Of a stretch of DNA of 64,000 bases, positions 33,052-41,980 are shown in pieces. The translations under genes were made by a program, and so were the position numbers. Under the pieces are notes generated by a model. It was not told the DNA's origin and made no database searches. It saw nothing but the letters and a program-made list of their open reading frames with translations. Numbering within the stretch: the stretch's first letter is position 1; every line of letters starts with the position of its first letter. Origin of the DNA: Ancylomarina salipaludis (GTDB lineage Bacteria; Bacteroidota; Bacteroidia; Bacteroidales; Marinifilaceae); assembly GCF_004122035.1 (NCBI RefSeq), contig NZ_SAXA01000002.1, forward strand, positions 372,001 through 436,000. Reading direction: 5' to 3'.

Positions 33052-35637
33052 TTAGAGATTCTGATCAGGATATAAGGCATTCCACCATTCCTCTTGATCT
33101 TTTAGGTGTTTGGCAAAGTATGCAAAAATGGTATTGTTCCATAAAATGCGTTGTGTGTAGTTTAAAATCTGATGATTTTGATTCTTAACCTGAACAAAAT
33201 CGACCTCTTTACCCAACAGTTTTAAGGCTTGATACATTTGAATACTTTCGCCAAGAGGCACATTTGTGTCGACACTGCCGTGAATAAGCAACATAGGAGT
33301 TGTTACTTTATCGGCACCGAATAAAGGACTTTGATCAACAAATAATTTACGGTGACTCCACGGGAATGATTTTCCTGCGGCATTAACACTGTAGGTGTAT
33401 CCCCAGTAGCCTTCTCCCCAATATGAGGTAATATCGCTAATGCCAGCATGCGAAATAGCTGCAGCAAAAATATCTGTTCTGGTTTGTAATAACATGGTCA
33501 TAAATCCACCATATGAGGCACCAATACAGCCAATTTTATCCGCATTTATAAATGGGTGAGATGTAACGAATTTTTTTGTTCCCTCAATAATCTCATCGGC
33601 AGTGGTAATGCCCCAATTGTTTTGGTGTTCAGCAGAGAATTCTTGTCCGAAACCTGTTGCTCCGCTGGGTTGCAGTAAGTAAACAACATAGCCCATGGCT
33701 GCATATAAATTCAGAGGGTATCGTCCACCAAAACTGCGTTCAACAGGAACGGTTCCTGCGTAATAGTTGACAATCATTGGGTACTTTTTATTCGCGTCGA
33801 AATTTGGAGGATAATAAACGCGTCCAATAATTGTTTTTCCATTTTCCTTCGTGAAATTCCAATCCTCAGTTTTCCCGAATTTAACTTTTTCGAATTTTGT
33901 CTTTTCCGGATCAGATAGTTTTGTTGATTCTTCTTTTGCTAAATCATAAGTGTATGCTTTGTATGGATTTGATATCCCGCAGCCAATATAGGATAGTGTT
34001 GAGCCGTCGTTTGAAATGTCAAAACTTTTAACCACATCGCTACTGATGTTTAGTTTGGTAAATGACTGAGCGTTTATGGTATATTTAAATAAGCGAACGT
34101 AATCTTTATCGTTTGCCGTAAAGTAAATATTACCATCCTTCTTGTTCCAAACAGTGGTCCCGACAGCGGGATTGAAATGATATGTGATGGGAGTAACATG
34201 ATTTGTTTTTAAATCCATAATATACAACTGCCCATCGTAATTGTTTGCTAGCTTCTGTTTCCCAATATTCTCACCCAATTTCCCAAAACAGGATGGGCCG
34301 CCTTGTACCAAAATCTGGCTGTCATCGGGAGAATAGAGTGCCGAACCGCCAAACAATTTATCTTTCCAGATGGTATCGACCTTAAAAGTTTCCAGATTCA
34401 TTTGATAAAGGTTTTGTTTGCTGTATGGGTATTCATTATAGTCTGGTCTCGATTGTGAAAAAAGAATATGCTTGCTGTTTGAGCTGATATCGTTTAATTG
34501 AGTCGAAAGATTTCCAAAAGTTAATCTTTGTTTTACGCCACTATTTACGTCTAGCTTAAACAGGAAACTGCGATATCTAAATCCGGGAAGACGATCTTCC
34601 ATACCTTGTATTTTTCTGATTTTCCATTCTTTAGAGTGGTCTTTTGCTTCAGAGTAGATGATGGTTTTAGCATCAGGTGTCCAAGTGTAATCTTCAAAAT
34701 CATCTATATTATTTGCGATCTCTTTTTCGGTTCCCCTATCCAAATCGAACAAGAAAATAGATGTTTTGTTATTATAGTTCTTGGTGTAAGAAATTTGATT
34801 TCCCTTAGGTAGCCACTTGATACCATCCAGATTTGTTCCTCTAAATGAGTGAATAATATGATGACTATTGATGTCTGTAATCTCTTTCCAATGTTCAGTC
34901 TCGTCTGATGGAGGGAGTGTTCTTGAATAAGAAATTAAGGCAAGCTGTCCATTGGCAGACAACTGGGTTGAAGTCACTTTTGTCCCGTCAAGCACATTGT
35001 TGATTGTGATGAAATGTTCCGGGTTTGTTGAGAAAGTAAAGTCTTTAGTTGACCATGCTTTTTCTGCTTGTAGTTTTACATTGAAGCTGTTTTTTTTGCT
35101 TTGAGACAGGACTTTGATCAGAATGCAATGCTTGCCTGGTTCCAAAGTAATATCTGAAGTGATTTCCTTCGCTTTTTCACTTTCTGCTTCGTAGTGTGAA
35201 GCTATTTTTTTCCCATCCAAATACATTTCAAGCATTGGAAAAGTGTTGATAATCAGTTTAGCTTTTGCCCATTGTTCAACACTAATATAGGATACAAAAT
35301 AGGATAGGCTATTGGCTTTCCCACGAGCATTAAGATCCTCTTTTTTAGAGAGAGCCGCTTTATTCCATTTCAGATTGGAATTGTTCCAGACTAAAACTTC
35401 ATTTACCGATGGTTTTAATTCTTGTTTATTGAGATAATTCTCTTGTATTAATGCCTTCAAATGGAAGGTTTGGCCATCGATATCCGGACTGTTATTAAAG
35501 GCCGGAAGATTAATTGCAACCGCTTCAGTTTGCAACCAATCTTTCAGGATAATCGTTTTTTTGTCTGTTCTTTTCTCAGCTCTAAGACTTAAGTTAAAGA
35601 AGACAATGAGTGTCAGAATTGAAAGGAATTTGTTCAT
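33052..35637 (-). CDS. S9 family prolyl oligopeptidase-type serine peptidase, exported
   Basis: The 861-aa protein has a signal peptide (residues about 1-20). A long beta-propeller-like region of WD40/TolB-type repeats (for example ISYTKNYNNKT, ILFSQSRPDYNEYPYS) spans roughly residues 200-590, and an alpha/beta-hydrolase domain covers residues about 610-850. The triad is visible: S708 in GASYGGF, D790 in HGSVDTN and H822 in NQNHQ. S9 enzymes cleave short peptides, often after proline; periplasmic action is inferred from the signal peptide. It is divergent from the histidine kinase at 35849 and closed by its own terminator. The exact S9 subfamily cannot be fixed from sequence alone. Confidence 0.92.
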   Translation of the reverse strand: MNKFLSILTLIVFFNLSLRAEKRTDKKTIILKDWLQTEAVAINLPAFNNSPDIDGQTFHLKALIQENYLNKQELKPSVNEVLVWNNSNLKWNKAALSKKEDLNARGKANSLSYFVSYISVEQWAKAKLIINTFPMLEMYLDGKKIASHYEAESEKAKEITSDITLEPGKHCILIKVLSQSKKNSFNVKLQAEKAWSTKDFTFSTNPEHFITINNVLDGTKVTSTQLSANGQLALISYSRTLPPSDETEHWKEITDINSHHIIHSFRGTNLDGIKWLPKGNQISYTKNYNNKTSIFLFDLDRGTEKEIANNIDDFEDYTWTPDAKTIIYSEAKDHSKEWKIRKIQGMEDRLPGFRYRSFLFKLDVNSGVKQRLTFGNLSTQLNDISSNSKHILFSQSRPDYNEYPYSKQNLYQMNLETFKVDTIWKDKLFGGSALYSPDDSQILVQGGPSCFGKLGENIGKQKLANNYDGQLYIMDLKTNHVTPITYHFNPAVGTTVWNKKDGNIYFTANDKDYVRLFKYTINAQSFTKLNISSDVVKSFDISNDGSTLSYIGCGISNPYKAYTYDLAKEESTKLSDPEKTKFEKVKFGKTEDWNFTKENGKTIIGRVYYPPNFDANKKYPMIVNYYAGTVPVERSFGGRYPLNLYAAMGYVVYLLQPSGATGFGQEFSAEHQNNWGITTADEIIEGTKKFVTSHPFINADKIGCIGASYGGFMTMLLQTRTDIFAAAISHAGISDITSYWGEGYWGYTYSVNAAGKSFPWSHRKLFVDQSPLFGADKVTTPMLLIHGSVDTNVPLGESIQMYQALKLLGKEVDFVQVKNQNHQILNYTQRILWNNTIFAYFAKHLKDQEEWWNALYPDQNL

Positions 35638-35848
35638 ATGTTTATTTTTAGCATAGTTGAGACTTCAATATTACAAATTTAACGAGCTATATAAAAGGAC
35701 TTATTCTAGACTTTATTAGTTTTTATTTACACTTGTTAGATTGGAAATGTAAAACTGAAATGCAAATTGATTTTTATTATGATTGTTTATTTTATTATCT
35801 TAGACAATATTGACAAATTCTGATACTTAACTTTCATATTGACAAGCA

Positions 35849-38302
35849 ATGGGTGGTGATCTTCTTTTTCCTGAATTTATCTTTACAAAATGGCAAGAAT
35901 TATTAGACTTATTAAGTTTAACCTTTAATTTGCCAGCAACACTTATTATGCATGCCAATGAGGATTCAATGGAGGTTTTTGCGAGGAGCATAAATCCTGA
36001 AAATCCTTATCGAGTTGGAGATTCTGAAAAGATGGCTGGACTTTATTGTGAAACAGTAGTCAAAAGTGAGTCTAGCTTATTGGTCGCTAACGCTCTTACT
36101 GATCTCGATTGGGTTGATAATCCTGATGTAAAACTGGGGATGATTGCTTATCTGGGGTTTCCTCTAATGTATCCTAATGGAGACGTTTTTGGAACAATTT
36201 GTACTCTGGATAAAAAGGAGAACCATTTTACAAAACAGATTCAAGAATTTCTCATCAAACTTAAAGAAATTGTAGAGTTGGATATTGCTGCCTATTACTC
36301 ATATGAAGGAGCAAAAAATAAGGTAGATCATATTAGTTCTGATCAGCTTGATCATCTGTCTCAAGTTGAGAGAACAATGGTAAATATTGAACCTAATAGA
36401 CAAAAAGAATATTATAAAAATTCAAATACCTATACGACTGCAATGAGTATTGACCTGATGGAGGAAGATAATAAGTACAAAGCTCTTTTTTCATCTATGA
36501 ATTCTGGCTTGGTTGTTTATGAACCTATTTTTGACCAGAATGGTAATTTGTGTGATGCCAGGTATTTGGATATGAATACCAGAAATGAGGAACTGATTGG
36601 ACATAAAAAAGAAGAAATAATTGGTAAGACTCTATTAGAAGTTTTTCCCAAAACAGATGCGATTTGGATTTCCAATTTTGATCAGGTTTTTAAAAAGAAA
36701 ATACCAATCAATTTTGAATCATATTATTCACCTTTGGGTAAGTATTTTTCTGTGAGTGCTTTTTTAATCGAAGAGAATGTTTTTGCTTTTTCATTCCATG
36801 ATATTTCGGAACATGTTATCGTAAAGCAAAGGTTAATTGATAGCGAGAAGAAATATAAGACATTATTCAATCACAGTAATACAGTAATGATGCTTGTCGA
36901 TCCTAAGGATAGCAGTATTGTTGATGCCAACGCTTCAGCAATAAAATTTTATGGGTTTCCCAAGAAGGATTTATTGAGTATGAAGATGATTGATATTAAT
37001 AATATGACCAAAGAAGCACTTCAACATGAAATAGATTTGGCAGTAAAGAAAAAAAAGAATCATTTTCAATTGAAGCATCGCTTGGCATCGGGTGATGTTC
37101 GGGATGTTGAGGTTTATACAGGGACACTTATCTCGGATGGTAAAACCTTATTGCATTCGGTTATTCATGATGTGACGGACAGATGTTTGGCATTAGAAAA
37201 GGTTAATCGCTTATCGATGGTTGTAGAGCAAAGCCCGGTTGCTATTATGATGACCGATATTAGCGGGAATATTTCATATTGCAATGCTAAGCTTTGTGAG
37301 TATACCGGTTACTCAGTTGATGAGATGATTGGGCAAAACCCAAGTATACTTAAATCCGGAAAATTTTCAAAAAAAACATACTCAAAAATATGGCGTACGA
37401 TTTTATCAGGTCGTAAGTGGAAAGGGGAGTTTTATAATAAGAAAAAGGATGGCAGTTTTTATTGGGAATCAGCAACAATAGCTCCCATCAAAAATGCAAA
37501 AAATGAAATCGTCAATTTTATTAAGATGGGCGAGGATATTACTGAGAGAAAACGTCTGGAGAATCAGTTATTGCAATCCAAACTTAAGGCCGAAGAAAGC
37601 GATATGCTAAAGAGTTTATTCCTTGCAAATTTAAGTCATGAATTGCGAACCCCTCTAAATGGCATAATGGGCTTTACAAATCTTATGTTATCTGATGATA
37701 TTTCGGATAAAGAGCGAAAAGAGTATGGTGCTTTTGTAGAATCTTCAGGTAATCAATTGTTGACTATGATGGATGGGATTCTAAAACTGTCAGTGATTGA
37801 AGCAGGAGAGATGAGTGTCAAATATTCCAGCTTTAGAGTTAATGATTTATTAAATGAAATCGTTAATTATTACGCAAAGGATATAGCAAACAAGAAGCTT
37901 AATCTGCATTGGGATTGCGATTGTCAATCTTTAGTGAGGAGTGATAAAAAACGCATTCGTCAGGTGTTTGATATCCTGATTCAGAATGCGATAAAATTTA
38001 CCGAAAAAGGCGGCATTGTGTTGGCGGCGGAATGTAATAATAATATGTTGGTATTATCTGTTAAGGATACAGGAATTGGAATTGCAGCTGAGAACCACAC
38101 AAAAGTGTTTGAGCGCTTTCGTCAGGTGGATGATTATTCGACACGGGAATTTGGTGGAACGGGTCTGGGTTTAGCTCTTTCTAAGGAAATTGTGACTTTG
38201 TTGGGAGGCGAAATTTGGATTGAATCGGAAGTTGGTAAAGGGGCTAAATTTATATTTACGATTCCCAATGTTGATAAAAATGAGCATGAACACTTAAGCT
38301 AA
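35849..38302 (+). CDS. Soluble GAF/PAS sensor histidine kinase
   Basis: The 817-aa kinase has no signal peptide or membrane segment, so it should sense cytoplasmic signals. Domain order: GAF-like (residues about 15-150; YCETVV, FGTICTLD), a degenerate PAS (about 205-325), PAS (about 335-445), PAS-PAC (about 452-575; YCNAKLCEYTGYS, MGEDITERK), HisKA with phospho-acceptor His597 in LSHELRTPLNG, and HATPase_c with IQNAIKFT, DTGIGI and FGGTGLGLAL. There is no receiver domain at the C-terminus and no response-regulator gene beside it, so it is an orphan whose partner is encoded elsewhere. It is divergent from an S9 peptidase gene; no promoter of the TAnnTTTG type is visible. Confidence 0.93.
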   Translation: MGGDLLFPEFIFTKWQELLDLLSLTFNLPATLIMHANEDSMEVFARSINPENPYRVGDSEKMAGLYCETVVKSESSLLVANALTDLDWVDNPDVKLGMIAYLGFPLMYPNGDVFGTICTLDKKENHFTKQIQEFLIKLKEIVELDIAAYYSYEGAKNKVDHISSDQLDHLSQVERTMVNIEPNRQKEYYKNSNTYTTAMSIDLMEEDNKYKALFSSMNSGLVVYEPIFDQNGNLCDARYLDMNTRNEELIGHKKEEIIGKTLLEVFPKTDAIWISNFDQVFKKKIPINFESYYSPLGKYFSVSAFLIEENVFAFSFHDISEHVIVKQRLIDSEKKYKTLFNHSNTVMMLVDPKDSSIVDANASAIKFYGFPKKDLLSMKMIDINNMTKEALQHEIDLAVKKKKNHFQLKHRLASGDVRDVEVYTGTLISDGKTLLHSVIHDVTDRCLALEKVNRLSMVVEQSPVAIMMTDISGNISYCNAKLCEYTGYSVDEMIGQNPSILKSGKFSKKTYSKIWRTILSGRKWKGEFYNKKKDGSFYWESATIAPIKNAKNEIVNFIKMGEDITERKRLENQLLQSKLKAEESDMLKSLFLANLSHELRTPLNGIMGFTNLMLSDDISDKERKEYGAFVESSGNQLLTMMDGILKLSVIEAGEMSVKYSSFRVNDLLNEIVNYYAKDIANKKLNLHWDCDCQSLVRSDKKRIRQVFDILIQNAIKFTEKGGIVLAAECNNNMLVLSVKDTGIGIAAENHTKVFERFRQVDDYSTREFGGTGLGLALSKEIVTLLGGEIWIESEVGKGAKFIFTIPNVDKNEHEHLS

Positions 38303-38308
38303 AATTTA

Positions 38309-38340
38309 AAAAGCCGAAACGTCAAAGTTTCGGCTTTTCA
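38309..38340. terminator. Bidirectional terminator between the histidine kinase and rlmD
   Basis: A perfect 12-base stem (AAAAGCCGAAAC with GTTTCGGCTTTT) with a six-base loop lies between two convergent stop codons. Confidence 0.9.
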
Positions 38341-38344
38341 ATAT

Positions 38345-39754
38345 TTATCGTTTTTCCATTAGCACGATATTCTCCACATGATGTGTGTGGGGGAACATAT
38401 CTACGGCTTGAACTTTTGTAACTTTATAAGCGTGATCCATCATTTGTAAATCGCGAGCCTGAGTGGCAGAGTTGCAACTGACATAAACAATTCGATTTGG
38501 TGCAGCTTGTAATATGGTTTCTACAACATCAGCATGCATTCCGGCTCTTGGAGGATCTACAATCATCATATCCGGATGACCGTGTTCAGCAATAAAATCA
38601 GCATTTAGCACATCTTTCATATCTCCTGCGAAGAAAACCGTGTTATCAATACCGTTAATTTCTGAATTCAGTTTTGCATCTTCAATTGCCTCTGGTACGT
38701 ATTCTATACCAATTACTTTTTTTGCCTGACGAGCAACAAAGTTGGCAATGGTTCCTGTCCCTGTGTACAGGTCATAAACAACTTCGTCTTTTTGGATGTT
38801 TGCAAACTCACGAGTTTTGCTGTATAGTTCGTATGCTTGTTCTGAATTGGTTTGGTAGAATGATTTGGGACCAATTTTGAATCTCAAATCCTCCATCTTT
38901 TCAAAAATATGATCCTCACCTTTGTATAAAATAACCTCCTGATCGGTAAACGAATCGTTCGCTTTTTCGTTAATGATATACATCAGTGAGCTAATTTCAG
39001 GGAATTTCTCAGCTAAGTGAGCCATAAGACCTTCACGTTTCTCAACATCTTCATGATAGAAAACAACGATAACCATAATGTCACCAGTTGTTGATGTTCG
39101 AACAACAAGTGTACGAAGAAATCCCTCCTGAGCACGAATATCGAAGAAACTCAAATCATTCGCGAAAGCATACTCTTTTACGGCTAAACGAATCGCATTT
39201 GAAGGATCAGCTTGCAGATGACACTTGTTGATATCAACAACCTTATCAAAAAGACGAGGCACGTGAAATCCGAGTGCCGGAGTTCGTGCAATATCAGCAT
39301 CGCTGTTGATTTCATCAAAAGTTAGGTAACGCTTATTTGAGAATGTGAACTCCAGTTTGTTGCGGTAGAATTCGGTTTTGGCAGAAGGCAAAATAGGGTT
39401 CGCTTTAGGTAACTCGATTTTACCAATTCGGCTTAAGTTGTCAAGAACTTCCTGTTGTTTAAAATTCAGTTGTTCTTCATAAGGTAAATTTTGCCATTTA
39501 CATCCGCCGCAAACACCAAAATGTTCGCAAAAAGCATCCACTCTCAAGTCAGAATACTTGTGAAATACAACAGGGTGCCCTTCCATATAACTTTTACGTT
39601 TTTTTGTCACCTGTACATCCACAACATCGCCAGGTATCACGTTGGTTACAAACACAACTTTTTCATCAACCTTAGCAATGGCCTTTCCTTCGGCTGCTAA
39701 CTTTACAATTTCAATGTTTTCCAGTAAGGGTTTTTTGTTTCTATTACGTCCCAC
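38345..39754 (-). CDS. rlmD: 23S rRNA (uracil-5-)-methyltransferase RlmD/RumA family
   Basis: The 469-aa SAM-dependent enzyme methylates a uridine of 23S rRNA at C5. An N-terminal TRAM domain (residues about 10-70) is followed by an iron-sulfur cluster motif (CEHFGVCGGC near 76-85, plus a later Cys in INKCHL). The methyltransferase core has DLYTGTGTIANF (SAM site), DPPRAG and YVSCNSATQ with the nucleophilic cysteine. The start codon is GTG at 39754: an in-frame stop lies just upstream, and the next ATG would remove most of the TRAM domain. A TATCTTTG box on the minus strand (39781-39788) is a fitting -7 element. Bacteroidota RumA-like proteins are not always experimentally split between U747 and U1939, so the exact target is open. 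Confidence 0.9.
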   Translation of the reverse strand: MGRNRNKKPLLENIEIVKLAAEGKAIAKVDEKVVFVTNVIPGDVVDVQVTKKRKSYMEGHPVVFHKYSDLRVDAFCEHFGVCGGCKWQNLPYEEQLNFKQQEVLDNLSRIGKIELPKANPILPSAKTEFYRNKLEFTFSNKRYLTFDEINSDADIARTPALGFHVPRLFDKVVDINKCHLQADPSNAIRLAVKEYAFANDLSFFDIRAQEGFLRTLVVRTSTTGDIMVIVVFYHEDVEKREGLMAHLAEKFPEISSLMYIINEKANDSFTDQEVILYKGEDHIFEKMEDLRFKIGPKSFYQTNSEQAYELYSKTREFANIQKDEVVYDLYTGTGTIANFVARQAKKVIGIEYVPEAIEDAKLNSEINGIDNTVFFAGDMKDVLNADFIAEHGHPDMMIVDPPRAGMHADVVETILQAAPNRIVYVSCNSATQARDLQMMDHAYKVTKVQAVDMFPHTHHVENIVLMEKR

Positions 39755-39805
39755 TTTGTATTTCTTTTAAGATTTGGCTGCAAAGATAGTAAAATAGTCA
39801 TGAGT

Positions 39806-39837
39806 TGTTGACGTGATGGTCTGTTGATGTGATGGTT
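39806..39837 (+). repeat. Short tandem repeat, two 16-base units
   Basis: Two adjacent 16-base units differing at two positions (TGTTGACGTGATGGTC and TGTTGATGTGATGGTT) lie between the divergent rlmD and ABC-F genes. They may be a chance duplication or a two-site operator; nothing further supports either. Confidence 0.55.
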
Positions 39838-39948
39838 TGATAATTTTCAGCAATCTAAGTTTGTCTAAGATTAAATGGCATTAGAATTCTAATATCTACG
39901 TACTTCGTATTATCTTTGTCGCCCAAACATATAAACATTTCATTGTCC

Positions 39949-41889
39949 ATGATATCAATAAATAATCTCATTGTAGAATTTGGTGGTTTTACACTTTTTA
40001 AGGATGTTACTTTTATCGTTAATTCCCGTGACCGAATTGGATTGGTTGGGAAAAATGGTGCAGGTAAATCAACTCTTTTGAAAATTTTTGCTGGTAAGCA
40101 AGAGGCCACCAAAGGGACGGTTAGTATTCCTAATGAGGTTAAGATTGGTTATTTGCCTCAGCAAATGAAGCATGAAGATGGACGAACTGTGATAGAAGAA
40201 GCCTTAACCGCTTTTGAAGAAGTGATTGAGCTTGAAAAGGAAATTGCAAATATCAATAATGAAATTGGCGAGCGTACCGATTACGAATCAGATGATTATA
40301 TGAAACTGATTAATCGGTTGGCTGAAAAGAATGATCGATTTCATATGATGGGAGGAGAGAATATTCAAGCTGAAGCGGAACGAACGCTTCTTGGTCTTGG
40401 CTTTCTTCGCAGCGATTTCAGTCGTCAAACCAACGAGTTTAGTGGTGGTTGGCGTATGCGTATTGAGCTTGTTAAAATTCTCTTACGTCGTCCTGATGTT
40501 TTCCTTTTAGATGAGCCAACAAATCACTTGGATATTGAATCGATTCAGTGGTTGGAAGATTTTCTGAAGACTTATCCCGGAGCTGTAGTTTTGGTATCTC
40601 ACGATAGAGCCTTTCTTGATAATATCACCAACCGTACGGTTGAGATTTCAGTTGGAAAAATATACGATTATAAAGTCTCTTATTCTCAATATGTCGCCTT
40701 ACATGCTGAGCGTCGCGAACAGCAGATGAAAGCCTATCTCAATCAGCAGAAGATGATAAAAGACACTGAGGATTTTATTGAGCGTTTTCGATATAAAGCA
40801 ACCAAGTCGGTTCAGGTTCAGTCTCGTATCAAACAGCTTGAAAAGGTTGATCGTATTGAGATTGATGAGGTTGATAATTCAAAGTTGAATTTAAAATTTC
40901 CTCCGGCACCACGTTCAGGTGATTTGGTTTGTGAGGTTAAAGATTTAAGTAAATCCTATGGCGATCATTTGGTTTTAAAGGATCTGGAATTTGTAATAGA
41001 GCGTGGCGAAAAATTAGCTTTTGTTGGTAAGAATGGTGAAGGGAAATCAACCTTGGTAAAAGTGTTGATGGGAGAGCTGGATCATACGGGTGTTTGTAAA
41101 ATTGGACACAATGTGAAGATCGGCTACTTTGCGCAAAATCAGGCAATGTTACTCGATGGTGAAAAAACGGTTTTCGATACCATTGATGATGTTGCAGTTG
41201 GAGATGTGAGAACAAAAATTCGCGATATTCTCGGAGCTTTCATGTTTGGAGGAGAAGATATTGATAAAAAAGTAAAGGTCTTATCAGGAGGTGAGCGTTC
41301 TCGTTTGGCAATGATTCGTCTACTGCTTGAACCGGTTAACTTACTTGTGCTCGATGAGCCAACGAATCACCTCGATATGAAATCGAAAGATGTTTTAAAA
41401 GAGGCTCTGTTGAAATTTGATGGAACTGTTATTGTTGTTTCTCACGATAGAGAATTCCTTGATGGCTTATCTTCGAAGGTATACGAGTTTGCTAACCAAA
41501 CTATAAAAGAGCATTTGGGTGGTATTTATTCTTTCCTTCAGAATAAGAAAATGGACAGCATGAGAGAGCTTGATCGGAAACAACAAATTGCCCGTGAAGA
41601 GAAAGTGGAAGTTGCTCCCTCAGAAAACAAGTTGAACTACCTTGAGCGTAAAGAAATGAGTAAGCAAATTTCAAAGCTCGAAAGAACTGTGGCCAAGAGC
41701 GAGGAAATGATTGCTGAATACGAAGAAAAAATCGAAGAAATAGAAGCTCTTTTAGCCGATCCCAAGAATCAGGATCAGGAAACTTTTAAAGCTTACGATG
41801 AGGCTAAAAAGAAGCTTGAAGATGAGATGTCCAATTGGGAAAATATAAACGAAGAATTGGAAGCTCTAATTCTTGAAAAAGGAGAATAA
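39949..41889 (+). CDS. ABC-F family ATP-binding protein
   Basis: A soluble twin-ATPase of the ABC-F type, whose members act on ribosomes. I choose ATG 39949 (MISINNLIVEFGGF, 646 aa). A TTG at 39916 would lie within or just ahead of a likely promoter (-7 box TATCTTTG, 39911-39918). Two ABC domains are seen, with Walker A GKNGAGKST and GKNGEGKST, signatures SGGWRMR and SGGERSR, and Walker B LLDEPTNHLD and VLDEPTNHLD. The linker between them (about residues 235-310) is rich in charged helical sequence. A C-terminal coiled coil (about residues 560-646) resembles that of Uup/EttA-like proteins. No membrane domain is present. The exact subfamily is uncertain. Confidence 0.93.
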   Translation: MISINNLIVEFGGFTLFKDVTFIVNSRDRIGLVGKNGAGKSTLLKIFAGKQEATKGTVSIPNEVKIGYLPQQMKHEDGRTVIEEALTAFEEVIELEKEIANINNEIGERTDYESDDYMKLINRLAEKNDRFHMMGGENIQAEAERTLLGLGFLRSDFSRQTNEFSGGWRMRIELVKILLRRPDVFLLDEPTNHLDIESIQWLEDFLKTYPGAVVLVSHDRAFLDNITNRTVEISVGKIYDYKVSYSQYVALHAERREQQMKAYLNQQKMIKDTEDFIERFRYKATKSVQVQSRIKQLEKVDRIEIDEVDNSKLNLKFPPAPRSGDLVCEVKDLSKSYGDHLVLKDLEFVIERGEKLAFVGKNGEGKSTLVKVLMGELDHTGVCKIGHNVKIGYFAQNQAMLLDGEKTVFDTIDDVAVGDVRTKIRDILGAFMFGGEDIDKKVKVLSGGERSRLAMIRLLLEPVNLLVLDEPTNHLDMKSKDVLKEALLKFDGTVIVVSHDREFLDGLSSKVYEFANQTIKEHLGGIYSFLQNKKMDSMRELDRKQQIAREEKVEVAPSENKLNYLERKEMSKQISKLERTVAKSEEMIAEYEEKIEEIEALLADPKNQDQETFKAYDEAKKKLEDEMSNWENINEELEALILEKGE

Positions 41890-41933
41890 ATTCCAGGATC
41901 AGTATAGAGTCAGTTTTGGCGATTAGATATAAA

Positions 41934-41960
41934 AAAAGCTCGATGTGAATCGAGCTTTTC
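41934..41960. terminator. Bidirectional terminator between the ABC-F gene and pnp
   Basis: A perfect 11-base stem (AAAAGCTCGAT with ATCGAGCTTTT) with a GTGA loop lies between convergent genes. Confidence 0.9.
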
Positions 41961-41980
41961 TTATATAGTAAACTAGATTT

